Assembly: GCF_001570725.1 (NCBI RefSeq)
Contig: NZ_BCNV01000001.1
Span: 2,666,001 to 2,730,000 of the forward strand
From: Paenibacillus amylolyticus
GTDB taxonomy: Bacteria; Bacillota; Bacilli; Paenibacillales; Paenibacillaceae
DNA length: 64,000 nucleotides
Direction: 5' to 3'
The position numbers were made by a program, and so were the translations under genes. Below, in pieces: positions 27,536 to 37,729 of the stretch. The notes beneath the pieces are model-generated. The model saw nothing but the letters and a program-made list of their open reading frames with translations. It had not been told where the DNA came from and did no database searches. Position 1 is the stretch's first letter. The number at the start of each line of letters is the position of its first letter.

Positions 27536-28474
27536 TTAAGATTCTTGCTTGCGATGCACGACAGGAATAAGCTGGTGTTCGTTCGCAAGTCTGGTATTGG
27601 GGAATACGGACTGTGCTTCTTCCAAAAGTGGCTGCAGTTGATCTTCATCTTTATAACGAGAGCTGAAGTGAGTCATGATCAATTGCCCGACATTCGCTGC
27701 TCTAGCCGCTTCTGCCGCTTGTTTTGAAGTACTATGATAGTACTCATACGCTGTATCGGCCAGATCATGCATGAATGTAGCTTCATGTACAAGTACATCT
27801 GCATTGATGGACAGAGGCTGTACATTGTCACATGGACGAGTATCACCCAATATGGTGATCACCATGCCGCGTTTTGGCGCTCCCAATACATCTTCTGGAC
27901 GAAGCGACTGACCGTTATCCAGCGTAATGGTTTCTCCACGTTTCAGTCGGCCGAACAATGGGCCTGGTTTCAAACCATATTCCGCCAATTTGGCTGGGTC
28001 CAGGCTGCCTGGACGATCTTTTTCCGTGATCCGGTATCCATAGCTGTCAATCCGATGCTCAAGCAAAGCAGCTTCCACGATAAAACTGTCATCTTCAAAG
28101 AGTACGCCGCCCGTATGTTCCACGATATTCAAATCATAGTTCACCCGGGATTGGCTAAGCTCCATTGTTGTACTAATCATTCGATCCGTACCTGGCGGAC
28201 CATATACCGTTAATGGTGTGGTACCACCTTGATTGGCTCTGCTTGAAAGCAGTCCTGGAAGTCCAAATACATGATCACCATGCAGGTGAGTAATGAATAT
28301 TTTCTCCAATTTGCTTAGTTTAAGCGGAGAACTTAAAATCTGGTGCTGCGTTCCTTCCCCGCAGTCAAACAACCACAAAGCTCTGCGTTCATCCAACATG
28401 CGTAGCCCAATGGAAGTTACATTCCGTTGAAGCGTAGGTACACCAGCATTAGTTCCCAGGAAATATAGTTCCAT
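27536..28474 (-). CDS. rnz: Ribonuclease Z
   Basis: Zinc metallo-beta-lactamase-fold tRNA 3' endonuclease. About 312 residues, starting MELYFLGTNAGVPT with FDCGEGTQHQIL, the zinc motif THLHGDHVFGLPGLL, ILGDTRPCDN, LVHEATF and TMHFSSRY-like LIMTHFSSRY. A longer frame from 28519 runs through the metH terminator; the ATG at 28474 follows AGAGGTG. Confidence 0.95.
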   Translation of the reverse strand: MELYFLGTNAGVPTLQRNVTSIGLRMLDERRALWLFDCGEGTQHQILSSPLKLSKLEKIFITHLHGDHVFGLPGLLSSRANQGGTTPLTVYGPPGTDRMISTTMELSQSRVNYDLNIVEHTGGVLFEDDSFIVEAALLEHRIDSYGYRITEKDRPGSLDPAKLAEYGLKPGPLFGRLKRGETITLDNGQSLRPEDVLGAPKRGMVITILGDTRPCDNVQPLSINADVLVHEATFMHDLADTAYEYYHSTSKQAAEAARAANVGQLIMTHFSSRYKDEDQLQPLLEEAQSVFPNTRLANEHQLIPVVHRKQES

Positions 28475-28503
28475 TCTGGATCGCACCTCTTTCTGTTGCC
28501 AGC

Positions 28504-28527
28504 AAAAAACCTCCGACAATGCGGAGG
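28504..28527 (-). terminator. Terminator after metH
   Basis: Reverse strand CCTCCG, loop, CGGAGG, then TTTTTT, between the metH stop and the rnz start. Confidence 0.85.
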
Positions 28528-28550
28528 GCTTTGCCTGACACTCTACTGAT

Positions 28551-31500
28551 TTATGCCTTTTCTACGTTAAAATACTTGGCTTGCGGATGGCTGAACACCA
28601 TCGCTGATACAGATGCTTCAGGTTCCATCATGAAACCTTCCGTCAATTCCACACCGATATCCTCAGGCTGTAGCAACTTGAATAACGGCCCTTGATCTTC
28701 CAGATCCGGACAAGCCGGATATCCAAAGGATACCCTGATTCCCTGATAACGTGCCCCATGACGTTGCTTCATGGTCATCTGAGCAGAATCAGGGAATCCC
28801 CAGATATCTCTCATCATATGATGCACACGCTCAGCTAATCCCTCTGCTACTTCAAGCGCTACGGATTGCAGAGCATGCGAGCGAAGGTAATCCCCTTGAT
28901 CTTTCCACGCAGTGGATAGTTCACGCACGCCGTGTCCCGCAGTAACAACCATAAAACCAACGTAATCCATTTGACCGGATTCAACAGGCTTCAGGAAGTC
29001 GGACAGGCACAGGAACGGCTCGACTTTTTGACGTGGGAACGTAAAGGTATGCAAGATATTGCTGGTGTCCTTTGGATCATAGATAATGATGCTGTTACCG
29101 CTGGACTGTGCCGGGAAGAAACGATACATGGCATGCGCCTGAATAATCCCGTCACGCACAGCCTCTTGCATGATATCATCCACGACTGCTTTCAGATCGG
29201 TAGCCTTCTTGTCTCCTGAAGCAAGCAGTTGTTCTACTGAACCGCGCAACCCCAGATGGTGTCCAAGCAACATCTGCATGTTCACGTATGGCAGGATATG
29301 TGATAACGGATAGTTGCGCATCGTATGCCGCTCCAGATCAGGCGGTACAAGAACCGGATTATCTACAGCAATATCCGAACGCTCCACTCGCGTAAGCTCT
29401 GGAAGAGCCTGAACAGCTACAGCACCTGAAGCATCAGCTTCTTTTTCAGCTTCCATCTCCAGTTGCATCGCTTCACGTGTAACGGGATTCATCAATTTGT
29501 TCGCCAGATCCAGACCATCCATCGCATCTTTAGCATACACAACCATTCCGTTATATTCAGGACGGATACGATTTTTGGTGAATTTACGTGTCAACGCCGC
29601 TCCGCCAACCATAATAGGCACATCAATACCTGCTGTTCGCAAATCCTGAGCGGTAAGAATCATCTGTTGCGCTGATTTTACCAATAGACCCGAGAGGCCG
29701 ATCGCATCGACTTTTTCTTCTCGGTATGCCTCAATGATACGTTCTGGTGGTACTTTTATACCCAAATTAATGATACGGTAACCGTTATTGGACAGGATGA
29801 TCTCTACCAGGTTCTTACCAATATCATGCACATCGCCCTTGACCGTGGCCAGAATGATTTTGCCTTTAACCGAGGTTTCGTTCTTCTCCATGAACTGCTC
29901 CAGATATGCTACAGAAGCCTTCATCACTTCCGCACTCTGCAACACCTCAGCTACAATCAACTCATTGTTGTTAAAGAGACGACCTACTTCCTCCATACCC
30001 CGCATCAGCGGACCGTTAATCACTTGAAGTGCTGTGTATTTGGCAAGTGCCTGTTCGAGATCCGGCAGCAATCCTTCTTTGCTTCCTTCCACAACATATG
30101 AAGCAAGACGCTCTTCTAATGAAAGATTCGAGATTTTTTCCTTCTTCTCAACCTTCTTGTTACGGAACGCCGCTACAAACGCCGCCAGTGTTTCATCATT
30201 CGTATTATATAAAAGCTCTTCCGAGAGTCTGCGTTCTTCTTCCGGAATGGACGCATAACGCTCCAGTTTCTCTGTGTTTACGATGGCATAGTCGAGACCT
30301 GCTTTGGTACATTCATACAAAAATACAGAGTTCAGCACTTCACGGCCTGCTTCTGGCAGTCCGAATGAAATGTTACTGATCCCGAGTATCGTATGACATT
30401 CTGGCATCGCTTCCTTAATCACTCTTATACCTTCAATGGTTTCTTTGGCTGAACCGATGTACTGTTCATCTCCCGTACCTACCGGGAACACCAACGTATC
30501 GAAAATGAGGTCTTCTGGTTTCAGTCCATACTTGTTCACCAGCAGATCGTAAGAGCGTTTGGCTACGTCCAGTTTGTCCTCCCTACTAATCGCCTGACCC
30601 CGTTCATCAATCGTTCCGACGACAACCGCACCACCGTACTTATGAAGCAACGGCGTGATCAGCTCAAATTTCTCTTCGCCATCCTCAAGGTTAATGGAGT
30701 TAATTATCGCTTTACCTTGAGAGTACTGGAGGGCCAGATCGATTACGGAAGCATCTGTTGTATCGATCATAAGTGGTACTTTTACTTTTTTCACAACCAG
30801 TTCAAGGAACTTCACCATGTCTTCAGACTCTTCGCGGTCCGGGTCTTGTACACACACGTCGACAATGTGCGCTCCATTTTTCACTTGAGCACGAGCAATT
30901 TCTGAAGCTTCTTCATATTTGCCTTCTACAATAAGCCGTTTAAATTTCCGTGAGCCCAATACATTCGTACGCTCACCAACCATGTATGGACGATTGTCCT
31001 GCTCGATATAGATCGGTTCTATACCGGACAACGCAGGTGGATGTGTTCCGTTCATTTCTCTTGGGGGGTACTGGGCAAGTGTATCGCGCATAGCCCGAAT
31101 ATGTGCAGGGGTTGTCCCGCAACATCCACCAGCGATATTCAACCAGCCCTGTTCGGCAAAAGCACCAATCTTCTGAGCAAGCGAGTCTGGTGACTCATGG
31201 TAATTACCGTTCTCATCAGGAAGTCCTGCGTTCGGGTAACAACTAACGGCAACCGATGCCATTCCGGAAAGCGAACGAATGTGATCACGCATGAACTCCG
31301 GACCTGTAGCACAGTTTAGTCCCACCGAAATTGGGTTAAGGTGTTCTAAGGATATATAAAAGGATTCGATGTTCTGACCCGCAAGGGTCGTTCCCATCGG
31401 TTCTATCGTTCCTGATATCATCAGGGGCAGTGTGACACCACTCTGTTCGAAGGCCTGCTGAATTCCAATGCTGCCTGCTTTTACATTGAGGGTATCCTGT

Positions 31501-32000
31501 GAGGTTTCAAGCAGTAGCGCATCAACGCCTCCCTCTATTAAAGCAAGCGCTTGCTCCAAATAACTGTCGATAAGTTCCTGGAACGTTACGCCTCCAGTTA
31601 CAGACAGTGTTTTGGTTGTTGGTCCCATCGCACCTACCACATAACGTGGAGATTCCGGTGTAGAGAAACGATCAACCGCAGCTTTCGCAATTCTGGCTGC
31701 TTCGAGGTTGATCTCGCGTGCCCGATCCTGAATATCGTATTCAGCAAGCACGACAGATGTCGCACCAAATGTATTGGTTTCAATTAAATCGGCGCCGGCC
31801 TCCAGATACTCTTCATGAATGCGCTGGATCAGCTCTGGACGAGTAAGCACCAACATTTCATTACATCCATCCAAATCTTCGCCACCAAAATCTTCGCCAG
31901 TCAGATCAACTTGTTGAATCATGGTCCCCATTGCACCGTCGAGGATTAATATTCGTTGTTTTAATGCTTCGTGTAGACTAATCTTATCCAATATCTTCAC
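28551..32000 (-). CDS. metH: Cobalamin-dependent methionine synthase
   Basis: Transfers methyl from methyltetrahydrofolate through cobalamin to homocysteine. The 1149-residue protein has all four modules: homocysteine-binding (DGAMGTMIQQ, GLNCATGPEF, zinc Cys pair in GGCCGTTPAH), pterin-binding (RTNVLGSRKFKRL, ILGISNISFGLP), B12-binding (KGDVHDIGKNLVEIILSNNG, the His being the lower ligand, and GLSGLLVKSAQQM), and the C-terminal SAM-reactivation domain (RVHHMMRDIWGF, RYQGIRVSFGYPACPD). No S-box or cobalamin riboswitch is visible in the short upstream region; divergent mtnD is another methionine-cycle gene. Confidence 0.97.
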   Translation of the reverse strand: MKILDKISLHEALKQRILILDGAMGTMIQQVDLTGEDFGGEDLDGCNEMLVLTRPELIQRIHEEYLEAGADLIETNTFGATSVVLAEYDIQDRAREINLEAARIAKAAVDRFSTPESPRYVVGAMGPTTKTLSVTGGVTFQELIDSYLEQALALIEGGVDALLLETSQDTLNVKAGSIGIQQAFEQSGVTLPLMISGTIEPMGTTLAGQNIESFYISLEHLNPISVGLNCATGPEFMRDHIRSLSGMASVAVSCYPNAGLPDENGNYHESPDSLAQKIGAFAEQGWLNIAGGCCGTTPAHIRAMRDTLAQYPPREMNGTHPPALSGIEPIYIEQDNRPYMVGERTNVLGSRKFKRLIVEGKYEEASEIARAQVKNGAHIVDVCVQDPDREESEDMVKFLELVVKKVKVPLMIDTTDASVIDLALQYSQGKAIINSINLEDGEEKFELITPLLHKYGGAVVVGTIDERGQAISREDKLDVAKRSYDLLVNKYGLKPEDLIFDTLVFPVGTGDEQYIGSAKETIEGIRVIKEAMPECHTILGISNISFGLPEAGREVLNSVFLYECTKAGLDYAIVNTEKLERYASIPEEERRLSEELLYNTNDETLAAFVAAFRNKKVEKKEKISNLSLEERLASYVVEGSKEGLLPDLEQALAKYTALQVINGPLMRGMEEVGRLFNNNELIVAEVLQSAEVMKASVAYLEQFMEKNETSVKGKIILATVKGDVHDIGKNLVEIILSNNGYRIINLGIKVPPERIIEAYREEKVDAIGLSGLLVKSAQQMILTAQDLRTAGIDVPIMVGGAALTRKFTKNRIRPEYNGMVVYAKDAMDGLDLANKLMNPVTREAMQLEMEAEKEADASGAVAVQALPELTRVERSDIAVDNPVLVPPDLERHTMRNYPLSHILPYVNMQMLLGHHLGLRGSVEQLLASGDKKATDLKAVVDDIMQEAVRDGIIQAHAMYRFFPAQSSGNSIIIYDPKDTSNILHTFTFPRQKVEPFLCLSDFLKPVESGQMDYVGFMVVTAGHGVRELSTAWKDQGDYLRSHALQSVALEVAEGLAERVHHMMRDIWGFPDSAQMTMKQRHGARYQGIRVSFGYPACPDLEDQGPLFKLLQPEDIGVELTEGFMMEPEASVSAMVFSHPQAKYFNVEKA

Positions 32001-32170
32001 CCCCGCAAAACGTTAAATCTTAGTTTAACAGAAACTAACTTAATGTGAAAGATCGGGTTTTCTCCCGAAAGATGGCGGGTTTGCTCGAATATGAACGGAA
32101 TTTGAGAATCGACAAAAACAGAGCAATCCGATATAATTCAATTAAACCAAGTGGAAAAGAGGGAAAGAAC

Positions 32171-32716
32171 ATGGCTGAAATTGTTATCCGAAATACGAAC
32201 GAACGCATCACTGGTGACGAAAACGTTCGAAATTTCTTGAACAAATACGAAGTATTATATGAGAAGTGGGACGCATCCAAACTGAACACGGATCTGCAAA
32301 ATAACTTTGGATTGACTGATGATCAGAAAGCCGAAGTTTTGGAAACTTACGATTATGAAATCAGAGATTTGGCTGCACGTCGCGGATACCAAATCTGGGA
32401 TGTCATCACGCTGTCTGAACAAACACCAGATATCGAAGAAAAGCTGGCCAAGTTCGAAGAGATCCACACCCACGCTGAAGATGAAATCCGGGCGATTGTC
32501 GCTGGTAAAGGAATCTTTGTTATCAAAGCTACAGATGATGTGGGCTACTTTAATGTAGAACTGTCTCCTGGAGACGTCATCTCTGTACCTGAGAATACAC
32601 CGCACTTCTTCACTTTAATGGAGAACAAACAAATTATTGCTGTACGTCTGTTCATCGAAAAAGATGGCTGGATTGCAGATCCATACCCTGATCCTACATT
32701 TATCAAACAAGCCTAA
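32171..32716 (+). CDS. mtnD: Acireductone dioxygenase (methionine salvage)
   Basis: 181-residue cupin that converts acireductone to the keto-acid precursor of methionine. The metal site reads HTHAEDEIRAIV (His, His, Glu) with a later His in ENTPHFFTLME. It begins MAEIVIRNTNERI; the ATG at 32171 follows GAGGG, while an open frame from 32045 has no good start site. Divergent from metH, so both strands of this region handle methionine regeneration; other mtn genes are absent from the window. A terminator follows. Confidence 0.93.
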   Translation: MAEIVIRNTNERITGDENVRNFLNKYEVLYEKWDASKLNTDLQNNFGLTDDQKAEVLETYDYEIRDLAARRGYQIWDVITLSEQTPDIEEKLAKFEEIHTHAEDEIRAIVAGKGIFVIKATDDVGYFNVELSPGDVISVPENTPHFFTLMENKQIIAVRLFIEKDGWIADPYPDPTFIKQA

Positions 32717-32743
32717 CACTCTCGTGTGACGACTTGCTTAACC

Positions 32744-32773
32744 AAAACCCCTGTTCAATTGAACAGGGGTTTT
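32744..32773. terminator. Bidirectional terminator
   Basis: Perfect palindrome AAAACCCCTGTTC/GAACAGGGGTTTT between mtnD and the convergent GntR gene. Confidence 0.9.
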
Positions 32774-32812
32774 CGCATATGCATATGGAGGGTATTATAC
32801 AACATCGGTGCA

Positions 32813-33487
32813 TTATATAAAATAATGCGGGTATTTCGCTTTTATCGATTCCTGTTCAATAACAACCAGTCTGAGATGAGCTTCCATCACCTGAACCGCT
32901 TGCTCCGTCTTGCGCTCTGTGATAAGGCGATAAATCTCTTTGTGTTGAGAGATAATGACCTCCAGGTTGGAGTCTTCCGCTAGACGTAATAAACGCAACC
33001 GATTAAACGGAATATTCAGCTGTTGCAACATTTTCCACGTTCTCAGCTTACCTGTGCCCTGAAACAAAATCTGATGAAACTCTTCATCCAGTTCGAACAG
33101 TCGATAGAAATTGTTTTTTCCTATACATACTTCCTGCATAGCAATGTTGGTTTCGAGTCTGAATCGGTACTCTTCAGGAAAAGAAGCGCAAGCCAACGTC
33201 ACGATTTCCTTCTCCATCTTTTCCCGCATAAACCTGCCTTCTTCCACATGCTCGAGATTAATATGCGAGACGATCGTTCCACTCTGTGGAATAATGTCCA
33301 GCAGTTCTTCTTCAGCAAGCTTCATGAATGCTTCTCGCACAGGTGTTCTGCTCACCTGCAGTTCATCTGCAATCTCTTTCTCTGAAATCTTGGTACCCGG
33401 CTTAAGTTCCAGATGAAGAATTCGTTCTTTTAACAGGTTATATGAATATGCCCGGGTAGAGCCTCTAATTTTTTGATTAAGTGACAT
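32813..33487 (-). CDS. GntR-family transcriptional regulator (FCD type)
   Basis: 224 residues. The N-terminal winged helix is typical (LLKERILHLELKPGTKISEKEIADELQVSRTPVREAFMKLAEEELLDI), followed by an all-helical FCD-like ligand domain with metal-type His/Asp positions (FELDEEFHQILFQGT, HKEIYRLITERKTEQA, MEAHL). FCD regulators bind organic acids or sugar acids. It lies downstream of the ABC importer operon in the same orientation and may control it; inference. Confidence 0.92.
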   Translation of the reverse strand: MSLNQKIRGSTRAYSYNLLKERILHLELKPGTKISEKEIADELQVSRTPVREAFMKLAEEELLDIIPQSGTIVSHINLEHVEEGRFMREKMEKEIVTLACASFPEEYRFRLETNIAMQEVCIGKNNFYRLFELDEEFHQILFQGTGKLRTWKMLQQLNIPFNRLRLLRLAEDSNLEVIISQHKEIYRLITERKTEQAVQVMEAHLRLVVIEQESIKAKYPHYFI

Positions 33488-33589
33488 GCCTAGACCTCTT
33501 TCTCTCAGCCGTATTCATTTATCTTAGCACAAATTACCGTTCCACTTAAATATCGGCGTGAAACGGTAATTCGGCCAGCATCAACTATG

Positions 33590-35224
33590 TTATTGCTTGT
33601 TTTCTTTGTAGGCTTTGTACGTGTCATTGGCCAGCTTCAGATAATTGGTTAGCCCCTGACTGTCCAGTTCTTTGGCAAACGTATCGAATTCAGACAAGTT
33701 CCGTTCACCCAATATAAATTTAAGTGTATTCTGGTCAGAGTAGTCTTTCAGTGGTGTACTCAGAAGTGTCACCCGTTCACGGTCCTCGGAAGAGTATGGA
33801 ATTGGTGGTTCTGCCGGGATAACTTCCTTGGTATCCTTCATGTCTTGCTGGAACTTCAACTCTTCTTCACTAAACATCGATTGCAGCAGATCTGTGGTAC
33901 CTCCGTAGGCAAATACACCACCAGAGAAGCCAAAGTCAATACGCAGATCCTTCGTGCCTTTTGGATTCAAACCATTGTAATTCACGTCTTCTACCAATTT
34001 ACGTGTTCCGCCCTCTTTAGTGAATGTTTCGCCTTCTACGCCCCACTTGGCAAACTCTTGACCTTCATCACTGTAATATAGCCAATCAACAAATTGCATA
34101 ATGGCTTTGAAATTTTCACTCTTTTGAATTTTCCCAGATATCATGACACCGTTTTCAAGTCTGGACCCTGACATCAACTGCCCTTTTGGCCCACCTGGTA
34201 CTGTAATCTTCGCAACCGAGAATTTACCCTCTCCGAGCGTTTTGTTCATATCATTTCTGTGCAATACAACCGTTTGGGAATTACCATTAATCATGAATGA
34301 TTTGCCGGATACAAATTTCTGTACAGCCTGATCATCATCCTGTGTAAAACTTTCCTTATCGAGCAGCCCTTCGGATACCAACTTGTTAAAATACGTTAGC
34401 ATCTCTTTGTATTCTGGTGTTGTAGCCGTGTACACAAATTGATCTTGATCTTCCTTATACGTCAATCCGTTACCAAAACCCCATCCACCCTTGGTACCAA
34501 AGCCAGTAGCAGCGATGTTCAACGTACTATTGAATTGGAATCGGTCCGAAAATGGAATGGAATCGGGATAGATCTCTTTCAGTTTTTTGGCTGCATCATA
34601 CAATTCGTCCCATGTGGTCGGGATAGCGATGTTATTTTCCTCAAAGACATCCGTTCTTACAAGCAGCGTATAATCCGGCCATACTTCTTCATGCAGACCT
34701 GGAAGTACATAGTACTTTCCATCTTCCTGTCGAAGTCCTTCGAGTTCATCTTCCAAACCCCATTTCTCCACTTTATCCTTGAAGTTCGGCATCATATCAA
34801 TATAATCGCTAATCGGCAAGATCGCACCGGAAGATACAAATGCAGACTCTTCACCTGGATAGGTTTTAGGAATAACCAGTGGTGCATCACCAGAGCTAAT
34901 CAACAGAGATCTCTTCTGAGAGTAATCGCTCATCGGCACAATCGTTGGCTCAAGCGTAACACCCGTCAGTTCGGTAATTTTATCAAAAAGCAACCAGTCT
35001 TTTTTATATGGATAACTAGGTTGATCACTATAGAGTATGGAGAGATTAAACGGATCAGTCGCCTTGAATGTATCTCCTACATTGTACGTCTCCATTGCAG
35101 CGTTGGTCTGAACCTCTGTAACGTCACCTCCAGCTCCAGTACCGCTACTACATGCAGCCAGAACGACGGTCATCATTGTTGCCAAAACCATTTTACCGAC
35201 AAACTTACGTGGCTTTTGATTCAT
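33590..35224 (-). CDS. Extracellular solute-binding lipoprotein (LipO-type)
   Basis: 544 residues. Lipobox LAACSS with Cys25 after a basic N-terminus and hydrophobic core; the mature protein would be anchored on the outer membrane leaflet. The fold segments (ELYDAAKKLKEIYPDSIPF, LTYFNKLVSEGLLDKESF) are those of family-1 solute-binding proteins used with LplB/LplC-type permeases for complex or uronic oligosaccharides. The two permease genes lie directly upstream and transcribe into it. No ATPase is encoded; such importers often share MsmX-type ATPases. Confidence 0.92.
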   Translation of the reverse strand: MNQKPRKFVGKMVLATMMTVVLAACSSGTGAGGDVTEVQTNAAMETYNVGDTFKATDPFNLSILYSDQPSYPYKKDWLLFDKITELTGVTLEPTIVPMSDYSQKRSLLISSGDAPLVIPKTYPGEESAFVSSGAILPISDYIDMMPNFKDKVEKWGLEDELEGLRQEDGKYYVLPGLHEEVWPDYTLLVRTDVFEENNIAIPTTWDELYDAAKKLKEIYPDSIPFSDRFQFNSTLNIAATGFGTKGGWGFGNGLTYKEDQDQFVYTATTPEYKEMLTYFNKLVSEGLLDKESFTQDDDQAVQKFVSGKSFMINGNSQTVVLHRNDMNKTLGEGKFSVAKITVPGGPKGQLMSGSRLENGVMISGKIQKSENFKAIMQFVDWLYYSDEGQEFAKWGVEGETFTKEGGTRKLVEDVNYNGLNPKGTKDLRIDFGFSGGVFAYGGTTDLLQSMFSEEELKFQQDMKDTKEVIPAEPPIPYSSEDRERVTLLSTPLKDYSDQNTLKFILGERNLSEFDTFAKELDSQGLTNYLKLANDTYKAYKENKQ

Positions 35225-35324
35225 TTAGGTTATCCCCCTGAATTTGGTTTAGGTTGACCTTGCCTTAGAACTTTCTAAGCTACCTTTAAAAGTTAATCAT
35301 GTGAATCATTCTGTCTGCTAAGCA

Positions 35325-36197
35325 TTACTGTTTAACAGACCCCAACATGATACCGGTTACAAAGTATCTTTGCACAAATGGATAGATGGTGAGTATCGGC
35401 AAGATGGTTAATACCATCGTTACTGACTTAATATTGGCAGCAATCTGTGTCAGGTTATCAGCTGAGGTTGCACCGGCAGACGCCCCGCTGGTCGCTCCAG
35501 CAATCATATTGCGCAAATAAATGGTGACCGGGAACAGTTCTTTTTTGTCCAAATACAGAAAGGCTGGGAACCAGGAGTTCCAATGACCTACTGCGTAGAA
35601 CAGTACCATGGTTGCCATAACAGCTTTACTCAGCGGCAAGATAATGCGTAACAAGATTCCGTAGGTATTCAACCCATCAATGGAGGCGGCTTCCTCCAGT
35701 TCCTCAGGCATATTTTCAAAAAATGACTTCATGATCAGCATGTTGTATATGCTAATTGCTCCAGGAACAACAAGCGCCCACATGGTGTTATTGAATCCAA
35801 GGGAATTAATCAAGACATAGTTTGGAATCAATCCACCACTGAAGAACATCGTGAACACGGCGAACATTGTCAAAAACTTGCGGCCCATCAACCTCTTTTT
35901 GGATAAGGCATAGGCGAAAATAGTCGTCATAAACATCGAAATCAACGTACCTACCACGGTGTAAATAATCGTATTTTTATAATTGGTCCAGAACATGCTG
36001 TCACGTGAGATGGTCTTGTATGTCTCCACATTGAATCCTCTTGGGAACAAACTTACTTTGCCTGAGTTAATATAGGACTCGCTGCTGAAGGATTGTGCTA
36101 CGACATTCAAGAATGGATAGAGCGTTATAAATACCACGAACAGCAGAAAGATGACATTAAATACTTTAAATACCTTGTAAGATCTGGATTCCTGCAT
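35325..36197 (-). CDS. Sugar ABC transporter permease (LplC/MalG type)
   Basis: 290 residues, six predicted membrane helices. The cytoplasmic EAA loop EAASIDGLNTYGILLRIILPLSKA is present, the contact with the ATPase. N-terminus RSYKVFKVFNVIFLLFVVFITLYPFLN and C-terminus FVQRYFVTGIMLGSVKQ are typical of the LplC group. Follows the LplB-type gene after 12 bases. Confidence 0.94.
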   Translation of the reverse strand: MQESRSYKVFKVFNVIFLLFVVFITLYPFLNVVAQSFSSESYINSGKVSLFPRGFNVETYKTISRDSMFWTNYKNTIIYTVVGTLISMFMTTIFAYALSKKRLMGRKFLTMFAVFTMFFSGGLIPNYVLINSLGFNNTMWALVVPGAISIYNMLIMKSFFENMPEELEEAASIDGLNTYGILLRIILPLSKAVMATMVLFYAVGHWNSWFPAFLYLDKKELFPVTIYLRNMIAGATSGASAGATSADNLTQIAANIKSVTMVLTILPILTIYPFVQRYFVTGIMLGSVKQ

Positions 36198-36209
36198 GGT
36201 GCTCCTCCT

Positions 36210-37172
36210 TTACCATAAGCTTCTTTGTGTCAGTCTGCGTGAAATGGCATTTACGGAGAACACCAGAATCAGACCGATCAGCGATTCGAACAAGCCAATT
36301 GCGGTAGCATAACTGAAGTTACTGGATTCCAGTCCGACCCGATACAGGTAAGTGGAGATCACATCAGATGTCTCGTAGATCAGCGGATTGTACAAGAGTA
36401 AGATTTTTTCAAATCCAACAGCCAGGAAATTACCCATGTTCAAAATCAACAACGTCACAATCGTTGGCAAGATTCCTGGAATCGTTACGTGAATCGTTTG
36501 CTTCCAGCGGTTGGCACCATCAATACGTGCAGCTTCATACAAAGAATCATCAATGGTTGTCAGTGCGGCGAGATACAGTATCGCTCCCCAACCCATACCC
36601 TGCCATACCTCTGACGTGATGTAGATTGTTCTGAACCACTCAGCCCGCTGCATAAAAGGTATATTGTCTCCGGTGAAAAAAGCCACCAGTCCATTAATGG
36701 AACCATTCACTGCTGTCAACTGCAGGATCATACCCGCAACGATAACGATGGACAGAAAGTGAGGCAGATAAGACGCGGTCTGTACAAACTTTTTGAATCG
36801 TTTACTCTTCACTTCGTTAAGCATCAAGGCAAAAATGATGGGAACCGGGAATGTAAAGAGCAACGCGAGTCCGCCCAACATCAGCGTATTACCAAATACT
36901 CTCCAGAAGGTAGGGTCTTCAATAAACATTTTGAAGTATCTTAATCCAACCCATGTTTCTCCAAATATACTGCCCCCCGGAACAAAGCGTCTGAAGGCAA
37001 TCACATTACCAATCATCGGTCCATATTTAAAAATAATGAGGTAGATGATGGGAAGGATTAATAGTGAATACAGCTGCCAGTCTTTGCGGAACAAGGTTCC
37101 TGCGGTTCGTAATCTACTCTCTTTACGTAAAGATGTCATGGTTAGTGTTGTTTTAGCGGTTTCCGACTCCAT
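36210..37172 (-). CDS. Sugar ABC transporter permease (LplB type)
   Basis: 320 residues with six membrane helices after a basic N-terminus. EAA loop YEAARIDGANRWKQTIHVTIP. Segments YSLLILPIIYLIIFKYGPM and GAILYLAALTTID are typical of LplB. First gene of the importer operon, behind a promoter overlapped by a cre site. Confidence 0.94.
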   Translation of the reverse strand: MESETAKTTLTMTSLRKESRLRTAGTLFRKDWQLYSLLILPIIYLIIFKYGPMIGNVIAFRRFVPGGSIFGETWVGLRYFKMFIEDPTFWRVFGNTLMLGGLALLFTFPVPIIFALMLNEVKSKRFKKFVQTASYLPHFLSIVIVAGMILQLTAVNGSINGLVAFFTGDNIPFMQRAEWFRTIYITSEVWQGMGWGAILYLAALTTIDDSLYEAARIDGANRWKQTIHVTIPGILPTIVTLLILNMGNFLAVGFEKILLLYNPLIYETSDVISTYLYRVGLESSNFSYATAIGLFESLIGLILVFSVNAISRRLTQRSLW

Positions 37173-37301
37173 GTGTTTTCACTCCGATCCAGGACTTGAT
37201 AGGTAAAAACGAATTCATGTACAACTCCCATCGCTTCTTCTTTTTGTAGAAGACAACCAATCCCTCAACTTCACCCCCACTACGAAATAGATAGTAGCTA
37301 A

Positions 37302-37316
37302 ATGTAAGCGATATCA
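37302..37316 (+). promoter_or_regulatory. Catabolite-responsive element (CcpA site)
   Basis: ATGTAAGCGATATCA matches the cre consensus WTGNAANCGNWNNCW at every fixed position. It abuts the -10 hexamer of the leftward importer promoter, a position typical of repression in glucose. Confidence 0.75.
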
Positions 37317-37344
37317 TTTTAATGTGTTATGTAGAATCACACAA
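37316..37344 (-). promoter_or_regulatory. Probable promoter of the ABC importer operon
   Basis: Reverse strand TTGTGT (37339-37344), 17-base spacer, TAAAAT (37316-37321). The start point would fall inside the cre site. The rest of the gap 37173-37729 shows no gene. Confidence 0.55.
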
Positions 37345-37635
37345 TCCAAAGTGCTTCACATCATTCATTAGCACTTAATAGGTGGTGTGACCTCCAAATC
37401 AAAATAAGGTATTTAAAAGTATTTGAAGCGCTTACAATACGTCGAAAATAATAAGCAACAACTCCTGCTTCCATTCAAATGAAGTAAGTCAAAAGAAATT
37501 GCTCTAGGACAATCTAAATACTAGTCATACTAGTATGTTAGTTATATTCTAATCCAGCTTCCCCCTAATTTCAATAACTTTTAGCAAATAAAATTGATAT
37601 CTCATTTAACAAGGTAAATTAGCCAACCTGCCCAA

Positions 37636-37694
37636 ATAAAAAACATTGGTAACTTCACGAACGACATCATCGTTCATTGAAGCTTCCAATGTTT
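37636..37694 (-). terminator. Terminator after the HAD hydrolase gene
   Basis: Reverse strand AAACATTGG ... CCAATGTTT with an inner stem around TCGTTC/GAACGA, followed by a T run. Confidence 0.7.
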
Positions 37695-37729
37695 CAGGGT
37701 GTTGAGGAAAGATGTTATAGCTGATCTGT

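Noticed and set aside
32001..32170. SAM (S-box) or cobalamin riboswitch between metH and mtnD
   Set aside because: Checked both strands; none of the conserved blocks is present.
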